Shown here: positions 20,949-30,000 of the stretch, piece by piece | Position numbering within the stretch: the first letter of the stretch is position 1 | Layout of the letters: every line of letters begins with the position of its first letter | DNA from: an uncultured Clostridia bacterium | Lineage (GTDB): Bacteria; Bacillota; Clostridia; Oscillospirales; Oscillospiraceae | Direction of reading: 5' to 3' | Length of the DNA stretch: 48,885 nucleotides | NCBI GenBank assembly: GCA_947165595.1 | Contig: CAMVAV010000011.1 | Coordinates: 1-48,885 of the forward strand | The notes under the pieces: model-generated | The model's database searches: none | What the model saw: only the letters and a program-made list of their open reading frames with translations | What the model was told of the DNA's origin: nothing | Position numbers and translations under genes: made by a program

Positions 20949-22286
20949 TCACAGCCGCCTCGCCGCGCGCAGGCTGTAGCCGCCCTCGATGGCGACGAGC
21001 AGCACCCAGCCGGTGACGACGGCGGCGCAGATGCCGCGGATGCCCCACACGGGGATGAGAAAATACGAGAGGACGACGCGCAGCACGACCTGCAAAAGCG
21101 ACGCGAGCATTGTCAGCCGCAGCCGCCCGATGCCGCGGAAGAAGCCCTGGATCACCTCGCCGAGGAAGGCGAAGAGATAGAGATACGCCATCGTGCCCGT
21201 GTAGAGCGCGCCCGCCGCGACGACCGCCGGATTGGCGGAGAACAGCCCGACGATCTGCCGCGCGAAGAGCAGCACGGCCGTCCCGAGCACGGCGAGCAGA
21301 GACGTTTCGACGGCGACGCCGGTGTAATAGAAGCCGCGCACGCGCTCCCGATTGCCGCGGCCGAGGTTCTGCGAGAGGCCGACGACCATCGCCGCGCTGA
21401 CGCCCTGGGAGAAGCAGAACAGGAACTGCTCGACCCGCAGGCTCATGTTGTAGCCCGTGACCGAGTCGCTGCCGAGCGGCGTGAGCATCCCCTGCACGAG
21501 GAAGCGTCCGAGCATGACGACCGCCTGCTGCAGCGCCGCCGCCCAGGCATAGCCGAGGATCGTTTTGCCGAGCCGCGCGTCGAAGTGAAGGTCCGCGCGC
21601 GAGAGCCGGAGCTGCGGCGTCCGCTTTTCGACGTACCACATCAGCCAGACGGTCGAGAAGACCTGGCAGAACACCGTGGAGCAGGCGACGCCGCGGATGC
21701 CGAGCCGCAGCGCGCCGCACAGCAGCACGTCCAGCGCCGCGTGCAGCGTGGAGGACACGAGCAGCACGAGAAACGGCGTGCGGGAGTTGCCGCAGGCGCG
21801 CAGCACCGCCGCGTAATAATTATAGAGGAAGCAGAACACCAGTCCGCCGAGGATGATGCGAAGGTAGGACATCGCCTGCGCGACGATCGCCGCGTCCGTC
21901 CCCTGCGCGAGCAGGACGCGCTCGGTGCAGGCAAAGCCGAGCAGGGAGAGCAGCAGCGTCACGCCGACGCCGCCGAGCAGCGCCGTCGCGTGCACGCGGC
22001 GGAGCCGCTCCCAGTCCTTTGCGCCGCAGAGCTGCCCCGCGAGCACGCTCACGCCGATGCTGCCGCCGAGCAGCAGCGCGTAGAGAATATCCATCACCGG
22101 CGAGGCGACGCTGATGCCCGAAAGCGGCAGGTCGCCGAGAAAGCGTCCCACGACCATCGCGTCCACGATGTTGTAGAGCTGCTGGAAGATGTTGCCGAGG
22201 ATGATCGGCGCCGCGAAGGTCAGCAGCGTCGGCAGGGGCGCGGCGGACAGCAGCGCGTCGCTCTTGTTCTGGTCGCGGTTCGTCAA
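20949..22286 (-). CDS. MATE-family efflux transporter
   Basis: A 445-residue integral membrane protein with twelve predicted helices in two homologous halves. The N-terminal half opens LLTFAAPIILGNIFQQLYNIVDAMVVGRFLG, a typical MATE helix 1-2 signature, and the second half repeats the pattern with AAALQQAVVMLGRFLVQG. MATE proteins export cationic drugs or metabolites with Na+ or H+. The start is TTG 22286 with GAAGGT ahead; no suitable ATG lies near. The gene is monocistronic and convergent with guaA. Substrate cannot be predicted. Confidence 0.9.
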   Translation of the reverse strand: MTNRDQNKSDALLSAAPLPTLLTFAAPIILGNIFQQLYNIVDAMVVGRFLGDLPLSGISVASPVMDILYALLLGGSIGVSVLAGQLCGAKDWERLRRVHATALLGGVGVTLLLSLLGFACTERVLLAQGTDAAIVAQAMSYLRIILGGLVFCFLYNYYAAVLRACGNSRTPFLVLLVSSTLHAALDVLLCGALRLGIRGVACSTVFCQVFSTVWLMWYVEKRTPQLRLSRADLHFDARLGKTILGYAWAAALQQAVVMLGRFLVQGMLTPLGSDSVTGYNMSLRVEQFLFCFSQGVSAAMVVGLSQNLGRGNRERVRGFYYTGVAVETSLLAVLGTAVLLFARQIVGLFSANPAVVAAGALYTGTMAYLYLFAFLGEVIQGFFRGIGRLRLTMLASLLQVVLRVVLSYFLIPVWGIRGICAAVVTGWVLLVAIEGGYSLRAARRL

Positions 22287-22641
22287 GCGGCTTTACCTTC
22301 TTTCCTGTGATACCACCCGTTTGTAACACAAAACGGAGGAAAATGCAATGCCCCCGGCGCGGGAAGGGTGCTGCGCGGGTGAGGAAAAAGTGATACCGGG
22401 CGCCGGGGAGGGCGCGACGCGGCGGATGGGAGCTGCGAATGATTGATAAAATTTAATAAGAATTATCAATTCTTGTGGTTGATTTTTGTTGACACCTTCC
22501 GCCGGATATATTAAAATGTCTCTATTCTGGGGGATACTATCGCGCCGCGGCAGGGCGCGCCGTTCCCCGTGTCATCCCGTATGATACCTGACGGGAAACC
22601 GCCGGTATTATAAATTTTATAAGGAAAGCAGGAACGAAAAA
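22287..22641. other. intergenic region with TAXI promoter and leader
   Basis: No gene is seen in these 355 bases between two divergent genes. It holds the MATE upstream region, an AT-rich patch (22440-22490), the TAXI promoter at 22489-22517 and a leader of about 120 bases. The leader can fold small stems, for example GCGCC/GGCGC near 22540 and TCCCGT/ACGGGA near 22568-22595, but there is no T-tract and I do not recognise a riboswitch. Confidence 0.5.
22489..22517 (+). promoter_or_regulatory. promoter of the TAXI-TRAP operon
   Basis: TTGACA (22489-22494), a 17-base spacer and TAAAAT (22512-22517), about 125 bases ahead of the binding-protein gene. Confidence 0.8.
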
Positions 22642-23682
22642 ATGAAAAAGGCATTGTCTCTTCTCCTTGCCCTCTGCATGGTCTTCGCGCTTGTCGCCTG
22701 CGGCGGCGGAACGACCACGACGGGCGGCGGCACGCCCGCGGCGACGACCGACGGCGGCTCGGGCGGCGGCTCCACCGAGGCCAAGCCGGCGCGCGGCAAC
22801 GTCATCTGGACCTTCGGCACCGCCGACACGGGCGGATCGATGTATCCCGCCGGCGCGGCCGTGTCCCAGACCTGGACGAACAACGTGCAGGGCATGAAGT
22901 GCAACACCCAGACCTCCACCGGCTCCTTCCAGAACGTGCAGGACGTCGCCAGCGGTGAGGTCGACGTCGCGGTCGCCACGGCGGACGTCGTGCTCAACGG
23001 CTACAACGGCACCGGCAAGTTCGCCGACATCGGCGCGCTGAACAACATCCGCGTCATCGGCGCGGTGTACACCTCGGTGCTCTCCGGCGTGACGCTCAAG
23101 TCCAGCGGCCTGAAGTATGTCCACGACCTGCAGGGCAAGCGCGTTGCCGTCGGCCCCGCCTCCTCCGCGACCGAGAACGCCTCCCTTGCCGCGTTCAACG
23201 TCATGGGCATCACCAAGGACAACACCAGCCTTGAGAACCTCGGCCTCGGCGACGGCGCCGACGCGGTCGGCGACGGCATCCTCGACGCCGCGTTCGGCTT
23301 CGCGGGCCTGCCCATCGGCGGCCAGCTCAACCTCGCCGCGACCAAGGACATCGCCGTGCTCGACATGACCGACGAGGAGCTCGATCAGGTTCTGGCGAAC
23401 AACGCCGCCTATATCAAGACCAAGATCCCCGCGGGCACCTACACCGGCGTGGACTACGACTGCCAGACCTTCGGCGTGAAGTGCCTGATCATCGTGCAGG
23501 ACACCGCCGACGCGGACCTCATCTATGACCTGTGCAAGGCGATGAACGAGGGCGCCGCGGACATGGCCGCGGGCAACGCGCTGCTCAAGGATATGACCGA
23601 TCCCTCCTTCCTCTGCACCCAGATGCCCATCCCGCTGCATCCCGGCGCCGAGAAGTACTACAAGGAGATCGGCGCGATGTAA
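22642..23682 (+). CDS. TAXI-family TRAP transporter solute-binding lipoprotein
   Basis: A 346-residue protein with a signal peptide ending in LVAC (lipobox Cys at about 20), a Gly/Thr-rich linker (21-50) and a TAXI-type periplasmic-binding domain opening WTFGTADTGGSMYPAGAAVSQ and continuing TSTGSFQNVQDVASGEVDVAVATADV. It captures the solute outside the cell and hands it to the membrane permease encoded next. TAXI proteins studied bind glutamate or related dicarboxylates; the surrounding nitrogen genes make that attractive here, but the ligand is inferred. A stable hairpin separates it from the permease gene, as often seen when binding protein is made in excess. Confidence 0.93.
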   Translation: MKKALSLLLALCMVFALVACGGGTTTTGGGTPAATTDGGSGGGSTEAKPARGNVIWTFGTADTGGSMYPAGAAVSQTWTNNVQGMKCNTQTSTGSFQNVQDVASGEVDVAVATADVVLNGYNGTGKFADIGALNNIRVIGAVYTSVLSGVTLKSSGLKYVHDLQGKRVAVGPASSATENASLAAFNVMGITKDNTSLENLGLGDGADAVGDGILDAAFGFAGLPIGGQLNLAATKDIAVLDMTDEELDQVLANNAAYIKTKIPAGTYTGVDYDCQTFGVKCLIIVQDTADADLIYDLCKAMNEGAADMAAGNALLKDMTDPSFLCTQMPIPLHPGAEKYYKEIGAM

Positions 23683-23727
23683 TTCGCTCCGCTTTGCGGA
23701 ACAACACCGTCCCCGCAGGAATTCCGA

Positions 23728-23756
23728 GGCCGGAGTTGGGACGACCAGCTCCGGCC
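23728..23756 (+). other. intercistronic stem-loop
   Basis: GGCCGGAG (23728-23735) pairs with CTCCGGCC (23749-23756), with a further TGG/CCA pairing inside. No T-tract follows, so it is more likely to stabilise the upstream messenger or partly reduce read-through than to terminate fully. Confidence 0.6.
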
Positions 23757-23801
23757 CCGCGCGTTTCATGAAACCACCGGCACGGAGGGAAAGGAAATCA
23801 T

Positions 23802-25820
23802 ATGGCTGATCACAAAAAGAAAGACGAAGTCCAGGAGATCGACGTCGCCTCGCTCGACAGCGAGCTTGCCGCGGCGAAGACGCTGGAGGAGGGCAAGGGC
23901 GACATCTTCATCAAGGCGGCGGCCCTGTTTGCCTTCTGCATGACGCTGTTCCACATCTGGACCGGCTTCCACGGCCTTTACGACTATGTCACGCAGCGCG
24001 GCATTCACCTTGCCTTCGCGCTGACGCTGATCCTGCTGACCCAACCGCTCTACAAGCACTGCTTCAAGGATAAGTTTGCCGGAAGCAAGGCGTTCCGTGC
24101 CTTCTCCCGCGTGTTCGACATCTGCCTTATTATCCTCTCGTGGACCGCCGTCATCATGGCGATGGACGAGGTCCACCACCTGACCGAGCGCCTGAGCAAG
24201 ACGACGTGGATGGCGACCTTTGCCGGCGCGGTGCTGACGATCATCGTGCTGGAGGCGGCGCGCCGCACCCTCGGCTACATCATGCCGATCCTGTCGCTGA
24301 TCTTCATCGCCTACGCGCTCGCCGGACCGAATCTGCCGATGGCGATCGCGCACCGCGGCTATTCGATCGAGCGCATCTGCAAGTTCCTCGCCACCGACCT
24401 GGACGGCCTGTTCGGCACGACCATGAGCGTCTCGGCGTCCGTGATCTTCATGTTCGTCATGTTCGGCGCGTTCCTCGAGGCGTCTGGCTGCTCGGACTTC
24501 ATCAACAACATCGCGATCTCGCTCACGGGCAAGATCAAGTCCGGCCCCGCGCTCTCCGCGGTCGTGGCGTCCGGCCTGATGGGCTCCATCAACGGCTCCG
24601 CCGTCGCCAACGTCGTCGGCACCGGCACGTTCACCATCCCGCTGATGAAGTCCCGCGGCTACAAGCCCCAGTTCGCCGGCGGCGTCGAGTCCGTCGCCTC
24701 CACCGGCGGCCAGATCCTGCCGCCCGTCATGGGCTCCGGCGCGTTCCTGATGGTCGCGTTCACGGAGCAGAAGTACATCGCCATCGTCATTGCCGCCGTG
24801 ATCCCGGCGCTGCTGTACTACTGGGGCTGCGCGGTGGCGGTCATCACCCAGTCCGAGCTCATCGACATCACCAAGATGGACGAGAAGGACATCCCCAAGA
24901 CCCGCGACGTGCTCAGGGACGGCTGGATCTATCTGCTGATCCTCGGCATCCTGATCGTGGCGCTGCTGGTCATTCAGCTCTCGCCGCTGTACTCCGCCCT
25001 GTGGGCGACCGTGGCGGTCCCGGTGGTCATGCTCTTTGACAAAAAGAAGCGCTTCACCATCAAGGACATCCCCTCGGCGATGGTCAAGTCCGGCTTCTCC
25101 GCCATGTCGATCGTCATCGGCTGCGCCTGCGCGGGCTGCGTGGTCGGCATGGTGTCCCTGACCGGCATCGGCGTGATCTTCGGCGACATGATGATCCAGC
25201 TGGCGCACAGTATGCTGTTCCCGTCGCTGGTATTCACCGCCATCACCTGCATCATCCTCGGCATGGGCCTGCCGACGACCGCCGCCTACGTCATCGCGGC
25301 GTCGATCCTCGCCCCGTCGCTCATCAAGCTGGGTCTCACGCCGCTGACGGCGCACCTGTTCGTGTTCTACTTCGCGTGCCTGTCCGCGATCACCCCGCCC
25401 GTCGCCCTCGCGGCGTACGCCGGCGCGGGCATCGCGAAATGCAGCCCGATGTCGACGGCGGTGGAGGCGTGCAAGCTGGGCTTCGCCGGCTTCATCGTGC
25501 CGTTCGCCTTCTGCTACAGCCCCGCCATGATGATGCAGGGCGGCTTCCTGACAATCCTTCTGGTGTTCCTGACGTCCTTCGTCGGCGTCGCGCTGATGTC
25601 CGCCGGCTTCCAGGGCTGGCTGTTCTGGCGCTTCAACTGGTTTGAGCGCCTGGTCGTGTTTATCTCCGGTGTCCTGCTGTTCATCCCGAGCACGGAGGGC
25701 AGCTCCGTGGGCCTTCTGACCGACGCCGCGGGCATTGTGCTGGCGCTTGCGATCCTGCTCGCCAACCTCAAAAAGTGGGAGCGCGGCCCGGCGTTCCTCA
25801 TGAAGCACCAGAAGAAGTAA
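23802..25820 (+). CDS. TRAP transporter permease, fused 4TM/12TM (TAXI type)
   Basis: A 672-residue membrane protein starting MADHKKKDEVQEIDV. An N-terminal cytoplasmic tail of about 45 residues is followed by about four helices corresponding to the small DctQ-type subunit, then the large DctM-like domain (about 170-600) with the family motifs GLMGSINGSAVANVVGTGTFTIP and GLPTTAAYVIAASILAP (both given here only in part). Fusion of the two subunits is normal for TAXI systems. It uses an ion gradient to import the solute delivered by the lipoprotein encoded upstream. A small membrane protein follows 15 bases later. Confidence 0.93.
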   Translation: MADHKKKDEVQEIDVASLDSELAAAKTLEEGKGDIFIKAAALFAFCMTLFHIWTGFHGLYDYVTQRGIHLAFALTLILLTQPLYKHCFKDKFAGSKAFRAFSRVFDICLIILSWTAVIMAMDEVHHLTERLSKTTWMATFAGAVLTIIVLEAARRTLGYIMPILSLIFIAYALAGPNLPMAIAHRGYSIERICKFLATDLDGLFGTTMSVSASVIFMFVMFGAFLEASGCSDFINNIAISLTGKIKSGPALSAVVASGLMGSINGSAVANVVGTGTFTIPLMKSRGYKPQFAGGVESVASTGGQILPPVMGSGAFLMVAFTEQKYIAIVIAAVIPALLYYWGCAVAVITQSELIDITKMDEKDIPKTRDVLRDGWIYLLILGILIVALLVIQLSPLYSALWATVAVPVVMLFDKKKRFTIKDIPSAMVKSGFSAMSIVIGCACAGCVVGMVSLTGIGVIFGDMMIQLAHSMLFPSLVFTAITCIILGMGLPTTAAYVIAASILAPSLIKLGLTPLTAHLFVFYFACLSAITPPVALAAYAGAGIAKCSPMSTAVEACKLGFAGFIVPFAFCYSPAMMMQGGFLTILLVFLTSFVGVALMSAGFQGWLFWRFNWFERLVVFISGVLLFIPSTEGSSVGLLTDAAGIVLALAILLANLKKWERGPAFLMKHQKK

Positions 25821-25835
25821 GCGGACAGACCGGAG

Positions 25836-26015
25836 ATGAACAACCGTTCCAATCTGGCGAACGCCCTTATGTGGGGCGGGGGAGGCCTTCTGTACCTCGG
25901 CGCGACCTTTCTGGTCGACGTGGGCGTCTTCCGCGTGCTCGCCTATCTGTTTCTGCTGCTGGCGTGCATGTACCTGATCCGCTATCTCAACGGCAGGCGC
26001 AGCGGGAAAAAGTGA
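25836..26015 (+). CDS. small membrane protein of the TRAP operon
   Basis: A 59-residue protein starting at ATG 25836, 15 bases after the permease stop, with CGGAG ahead. It has two hydrophobic segments, about residues 9-24 (ANALMWGGGGLLYLGA) and 27-50 (VDVGVFRVLAYLFLLLACMY), joined by a short turn, and a basic tail NGRRSGKK. The same strand, close spacing and membrane character suggest an accessory subunit of the transporter, but I do not recognise a family. Codon use matches the neighbours, which supports it being translated. Confidence 0.6.
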   Translation: MNNRSNLANALMWGGGGLLYLGATFLVDVGVFRVLAYLFLLLACMYLIRYLNGRRSGKK

Positions 26016-26021
26016 ATCACA

Positions 26022-26051
26022 GGGGGACGCGCCCGCCCGGGCGCGTCCCCC
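26022..26051 (+). terminator. strong GC hairpin after the TRAP operon
   Basis: GGGGGACGCGCCC (26022-26034) and GGGCGCGTCCCCC (26039-26051) form a 13-bp perfect stem with a four-base loop, six bases after the small membrane gene. There is no T-tract on the plus strand, so full intrinsic termination is uncertain. Confidence 0.55.
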
Positions 26052-26145
26052 CTGCGACTGTCAAAAAAAGCTGCCGCGGGGCGGCGGCGGGGACATATGA
26101 CAAAAATGAAAGCTGCTTATCAGGAAAATTGATTCATTTCGACGA

Positions 26146-26174
26146 TTGACTTTGCGCCGGGCGGGATTTATACT
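26146..26174 (+). promoter_or_regulatory. promoter of the glnN operon
   Basis: TTGACT (26146-26151), a 17-base spacer and TATACT (26169-26174). Transcription should begin near A26181, inside CCATCGAGAC, three bases before the hexaloop hairpin. Confidence 0.85.
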
Positions 26175-26183
26175 GCAACCATC

Positions 26184-26233
26184 GAGACAAGGGCGTCTCA
26201 GAGAGTTTTTGCACTCTCTGAGGCGCTTTTTTT
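26184..26233 (+). promoter_or_regulatory. glnN leader: hexaloop hairpin overlapping an intrinsic terminator
   Basis: Hairpin GAGAC-AAGGGC-GTCTC (26184-26199) has a perfect 5-bp stem and a hexaloop with A at position 1 and G at position 4. Its 3' arm forms the base of a 14-bp terminator, GCGTCTCAGAGAGT (26193-26206) with ACTCTCTGAGGCGC (26213-26226), followed by seven T. It is the best formed of the three such leaders in the window. Read-through is needed for glnN, and possibly for the six genes behind it. Confidence 0.82.
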
Positions 26234-26264
26234 GTTTCATTTTCGCATGGAAAGGGTGTTTCAC

Positions 26265-28361
26265 ATGACGAACATTCCCGAGTATTTCGGCAGCATGGTA
26301 TTTGACGAGCGCGAAATGAAGGCGCGGCTCTCCGGCAGCGTGTACCACTCCCTCAAGCAGACGATCCGCAGGGGCGAGCGGCTGGACGCCAGCGTCGCCG
26401 ACGCGGTGGCGGACGCCATGCGCGCCTGGGCGCTGGAGCGCGGCGCGACGCACTTTACGCACTGGTTCCAGCCCATGACGGACATCACCGCCGAGAAGCA
26501 CGACAGCTTCATCTCCCCCGCGCCGGACGGCGGCGTCATTTTGGAATTCTCCGGCAAGGAGCTCATTCAGGGCGAGCCGGACGCCTCCAGCTTCCCCTCG
26601 GGCGGGCTGCGCGCGACGTTCGAGGCGCGCGGCTACACCGCGTGGGACCCGACCTCCTACGCCTTTATCAAGGGCAAGACGCTGTGCATCCCCACGGCGT
26701 TCTGCGCCTACGGCGGGCAGGCGCTGGATCAGAAGACGCCGCTGCTGCGCTCGATGGAGGCGCTCAACCGGCAGGCGATGCGCGTGCTGCGGCTGTTCGG
26801 CAACGAGGACGTCCATCACGTCACGACCTCGGTGGGACCGGAGCAGGAGTACTTCCTCGTGGACAAGGGCGTCTACGAGAAGCGGCGCGACCTGATCTAC
26901 ACCGGGCGCACGCTCTTCGGCGCGAAGCCGCCCAAGGGGCAGGAGCTGGACGACCACTATTTCGGTACGATCAAGCCGCGCGTGCAGGCGTACATGGACG
27001 AGCTGAACGAGGAGCTGTGGAAGCTCGGCATCTACGCCAAGACCGAGCACAACGAGGTCGCGCCCTCCCAGCACGAGCTGGCGCCGATCTATACGACCAC
27101 CAACCTCGCCACCGACCAGAACCAGCTGACGATGGAGATCATGCAGAAGGTCGCGGCGAAGCACGACCTGGTGTGCCTGCTGCACGAGAAGCCCTTCGCG
27201 GGCGTCAACGGCTCCGGCAAGCACAACAACTGGTCGATCGCGACGGACACCGGCGTGAACCTGCTCTCGCCGGGCGAGACGCCGCATGAGAACGCGCAGT
27301 TTCTGCTGTTTCTGATCGCGGTCGTGCAGGCGGTGGACGAGTATCAGGACCTGCTGCGCACCAGCGTCGCCACGGCGGGCAACGACCACCGCCTCGGCGG
27401 CAACGAGGCGCCGCCCGCCGTCGTGTCCGTCTTCCTCGGCGACGAGCTGACCGCGATCCTCGAATCGCTGGAGACCGACGCGCCCTACAGCGCGGCGGAG
27501 AAGACCGTCGTCAAGCTGGGCGTCCACGCGCTGCCGCGGTTCGCGCGCGACATGACCGACCGCAACCGCACCTCGCCGTTCGCCTTCACGGGCAACAAGT
27601 TCGAGTTCCGCATGGTGGGCTCGTCCCAGTCCATCGCCACGGTCAACACAATCCTCAACACGGCGGTCGCGGAGTCGCTGCGGCAGTACGCCGACGAACT
27701 CGAGGGGGCGGAGGACTTCAACGCCGCGCTTCACGAGCTGATTCAGAAGGCGATCGCCGGCCACAAGCGGATCATCTTCAACGGCAACGGCTACGACGAG
27801 GCGTGGATCCGCGAGGCGACGGAAAAGCGCGGCCTCTCCGAGCTGCGCACCACGCCGGACGCCATCCCCAGCCTCATCAAAAAGAAAAACATCGAGCTAT
27901 TGACGACGCACCGGGTCTTTTCCGAGGGCGAGCTGCGCTCCCGCTACGAGATCGCGCTGGAGAACTACAGCAAGACCATCATGATCGAGGCGACGACCAT
28001 GGCGGACATGGCGCGGCGCGAGATCCTGCCCGCGGTGGAGTCCTACGCCGCCGCGACCGCCGAGGGCGCGGCGAAGAAGCTGGCGCTGGTGCCGATGCTC
28101 AAATGCGCCTATGAGACGGAGCTGGTCGAGCGGCTGACGGGCCTAACCAACTGCATCGCCGACAAGACCGCCGCGCTCGAGCGCGCGCTGATCGCCGTGA
28201 AGGAGACCGAGGAATCGGTCAACGAGGCGTTCACCATCCGCGACATCGTGCTGCCGCGCATGGCAGAGCTGCGCGCGGTCTGCGACGAGGCGGAGACCGT
28301 CACCGCGAAGGATTTCTGGCCCTTCCCGACCTACGGGGAGTTGCTGTTCAGCGTGAGATAA
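26265..28361 (+). CDS. glnN: glutamine synthetase, type III
   Basis: A 698-residue enzyme of the large type III class, unrelated in length to the type I enzyme at 17955. The start is ATG 26265 ([11 protein letters not shown]), with AAAGGG ahead. Diagnostic blocks are [15 protein letters not shown] (about residue 185), [17 protein letters not shown] (about 262), [18 protein letters not shown] (about 305) and [15 protein letters not shown] (about 370). It assimilates ammonia into glutamine with ATP, probably as a homododecamer. It heads a run of genes that consume glutamine or aspartate, and is preceded by an ANTAR-type terminator leader. Confidence 0.97.
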   Translation: MTNIPEYFGSMVFDEREMKARLSGSVYHSLKQTIRRGERLDASVADAVADAMRAWALERGATHFTHWFQPMTDITAEKHDSFISPAPDGGVILEFSGKELIQGEPDASSFPSGGLRATFEARGYTAWDPTSYAFIKGKTLCIPTAFCAYGGQALDQKTPLLRSMEALNRQAMRVLRLFGNEDVHHVTTSVGPEQEYFLVDKGVYEKRRDLIYTGRTLFGAKPPKGQELDDHYFGTIKPRVQAYMDELNEELWKLGIYAKTEHNEVAPSQHELAPIYTTTNLATDQNQLTMEIMQKVAAKHDLVCLLHEKPFAGVNGSGKHNNWSIATDTGVNLLSPGETPHENAQFLLFLIAVVQAVDEYQDLLRTSVATAGNDHRLGGNEAPPAVVSVFLGDELTAILESLETDAPYSAAEKTVVKLGVHALPRFARDMTDRNRTSPFAFTGNKFEFRMVGSSQSIATVNTILNTAVAESLRQYADELEGAEDFNAALHELIQKAIAGHKRIIFNGNGYDEAWIREATEKRGLSELRTTPDAIPSLIKKKNIELLTTHRVFSEGELRSRYEIALENYSKTIMIEATTMADMARREILPAVESYAAATAEGAAKKLALVPMLKCAYETELVERLTGLTNCIADKTAALERALIAVKETEESVNEAFTIRDIVLPRMAELRAVCDEAETVTAKDFWPFPTYGELLFSVR

Positions 28362-28405
28362 CTACCCTGCGGCAGGGACCTCACTTGAGAAAGGAGAATG
28401 CACTT

Positions 28406-29989
28406 ATGTGTTCCATTATGGGTTATTGCGATGCGGACGCGTCGATGGACGCGTTTGAGGAGGGCTTTCGGCGAAGCGTTTCCCGCGGGCCGGATATGAG
28501 CGCCGTCGTCAACACGGGCGGCGGGCTGCTGGGCTTCCACCGCCTCGCCATCATGGGGCTCCATCCGGAGGGGATGCAGCCCTTCGAGCGCGACGGCAGC
28601 TACGTCGTGTGCAACGGCGAGCTCTACGGCTTCGCCGCGCTCAAGCGCGAGCTGGAGGCCAAGGGCTACTCGTTCGTCAGCGAGTCCGATTGCGAGCTGA
28701 TCCTGCCGCTGTGGTTCGAGCACGGCGTCGAGCTGTTCCCGCTGCTGGACGCGGAGTTCGCCATGGTGCTTTACGACGGCAGGACGAAGGAGTTCATCGC
28801 CGCGCGCGACCCCATCGGCATCCGCCCGCTGTTCTACGGCTATGACAAAAAGGGCGCGGTCCTGTTCGCGAGCGAGGCGCGGAACCTGCTGGGCCTCTGC
28901 GCCGAGATCAAGCCCTTCCCGCCGGGACACTACTGGAAAAACGGCGCGTTCGTCTGCTACAACGACATCGCCAAGGTCGACGCCGTCTGCCACGACGATC
29001 TGGAGACCGTCTGCCGCAACATCCACGACAAGCTGATCGCGGGCGTCCGCAAGCGCCTGGTCGCCGACGCGAAGGTGGGCTTCCTGCTCTCCGGCGGGCT
29101 GGATTCCTCCCTCGTGTGCGCCATCGCCGCCAGGGAGAGCGCCGAGCCGATCAAGACCTTCGCCATCGGCATGGATGTGGACGCCATCGACCTCAAATAC
29201 GCCCGCATCGTCGCGGAATTCATCCACAGCGACCACACCGAGGTCATCATCTCCAAGCAGGACGTGCTTGCGGCGCTGGAAACGGTGGTCTCGATCCTCG
29301 GCACCTACGACATCACGACCATCCGCGCCTCCATCGGCATGTACCTCGTCTGCAAGGCGATCCACGAGCAGACGGACATCCGCGTGCTGCTGACCGGCGA
29401 GATCAGCGACGAGCTGTTCGGCTACAAATACACCGACTTCGCGCCCTCCGCCGAGGAGTTCCAGCGCGAGGCGGAGAAGCGCCTGCGCGAGCTCTACATG
29501 TACGACGTGCTGCGCGCCGACCGCTGCATCGCGGACAACTCCATCGAGGCGCGCGTGCCCTTCGGCGACCTCGACTTCGTCAAGTACGTCATGGCGATCG
29601 ACCCCGCGCGCAAGCTCAACACCTACGGCAAGGGCAAGTACCTGCTGCGCCACGCCTTCGAGGCGGACGGCATCCTGCCCGAGAGCATCCTCTGGCGCGA
29701 GAAGGCGGCGTTCTCCGACGCGGTGGGCCACTCGATGGTGGACGACCTCAAGGAGTACGCGGAGAAGTACTACACCGACGAGGATTTCCAGCTCCGCAGC
29801 CTGCGCTACTCGCACGCGCGCCCGTTCACAAAGGAGTCTCTGCTCTACCGCGAGCTGTTTGAGCGGTACTATCCCGGCCAGGCGAAGATGATCGTGGACT
29901 TCTGGATGCCGAACAAGAGCTGGAAGGGCTGCGACGTGAACGACCCGTCGGCGCGCGTGCTTTCAAACTACGGCGCGAGCGGGGTTTAA
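28406..29989 (+). CDS. asnB: asparagine synthase (glutamine-hydrolysing)
   Basis: A 527-residue enzyme. The start is ATG 28406, because AAGGAG precedes it and Met removal exposes Cys2 (MCSIMGY), the N-terminal nucleophile of class II amidotransferases. The glutaminase domain (2-200) has CNGELYG; the synthetase domain has the pyrophosphatase loop LLSGGLDSSLV (about residue 226) and GEISDELFGYKY. It makes asparagine from aspartate, glutamine and ATP. It lies 44 bases after glnN with no terminator between, and 11 bases before purA, so cotranscription is likely. Confidence 0.95.
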   Translation: MCSIMGYCDADASMDAFEEGFRRSVSRGPDMSAVVNTGGGLLGFHRLAIMGLHPEGMQPFERDGSYVVCNGELYGFAALKRELEAKGYSFVSESDCELILPLWFEHGVELFPLLDAEFAMVLYDGRTKEFIAARDPIGIRPLFYGYDKKGAVLFASEARNLLGLCAEIKPFPPGHYWKNGAFVCYNDIAKVDAVCHDDLETVCRNIHDKLIAGVRKRLVADAKVGFLLSGGLDSSLVCAIAARESAEPIKTFAIGMDVDAIDLKYARIVAEFIHSDHTEVIISKQDVLAALETVVSILGTYDITTIRASIGMYLVCKAIHEQTDIRVLLTGEISDELFGYKYTDFAPSAEEFQREAEKRLRELYMYDVLRADRCIADNSIEARVPFGDLDFVKYVMAIDPARKLNTYGKGKYLLRHAFEADGILPESILWREKAAFSDAVGHSMVDDLKEYAEKYYTDEDFQLRSLRYSHARPFTKESLLYRELFERYYPGQAKMIVDFWMPNKSWKGCDVNDPSARVLSNYGASGV

Positions 29990-30000
29990 GGAGGAATATT

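Noticed and set aside
22518-22641. Riboswitch in the TAXI-TRAP leader
   Set aside because: Small stems are possible but there is no terminator, no sequestered ribosome-binding site and no known aptamer consensus that I could recognise.
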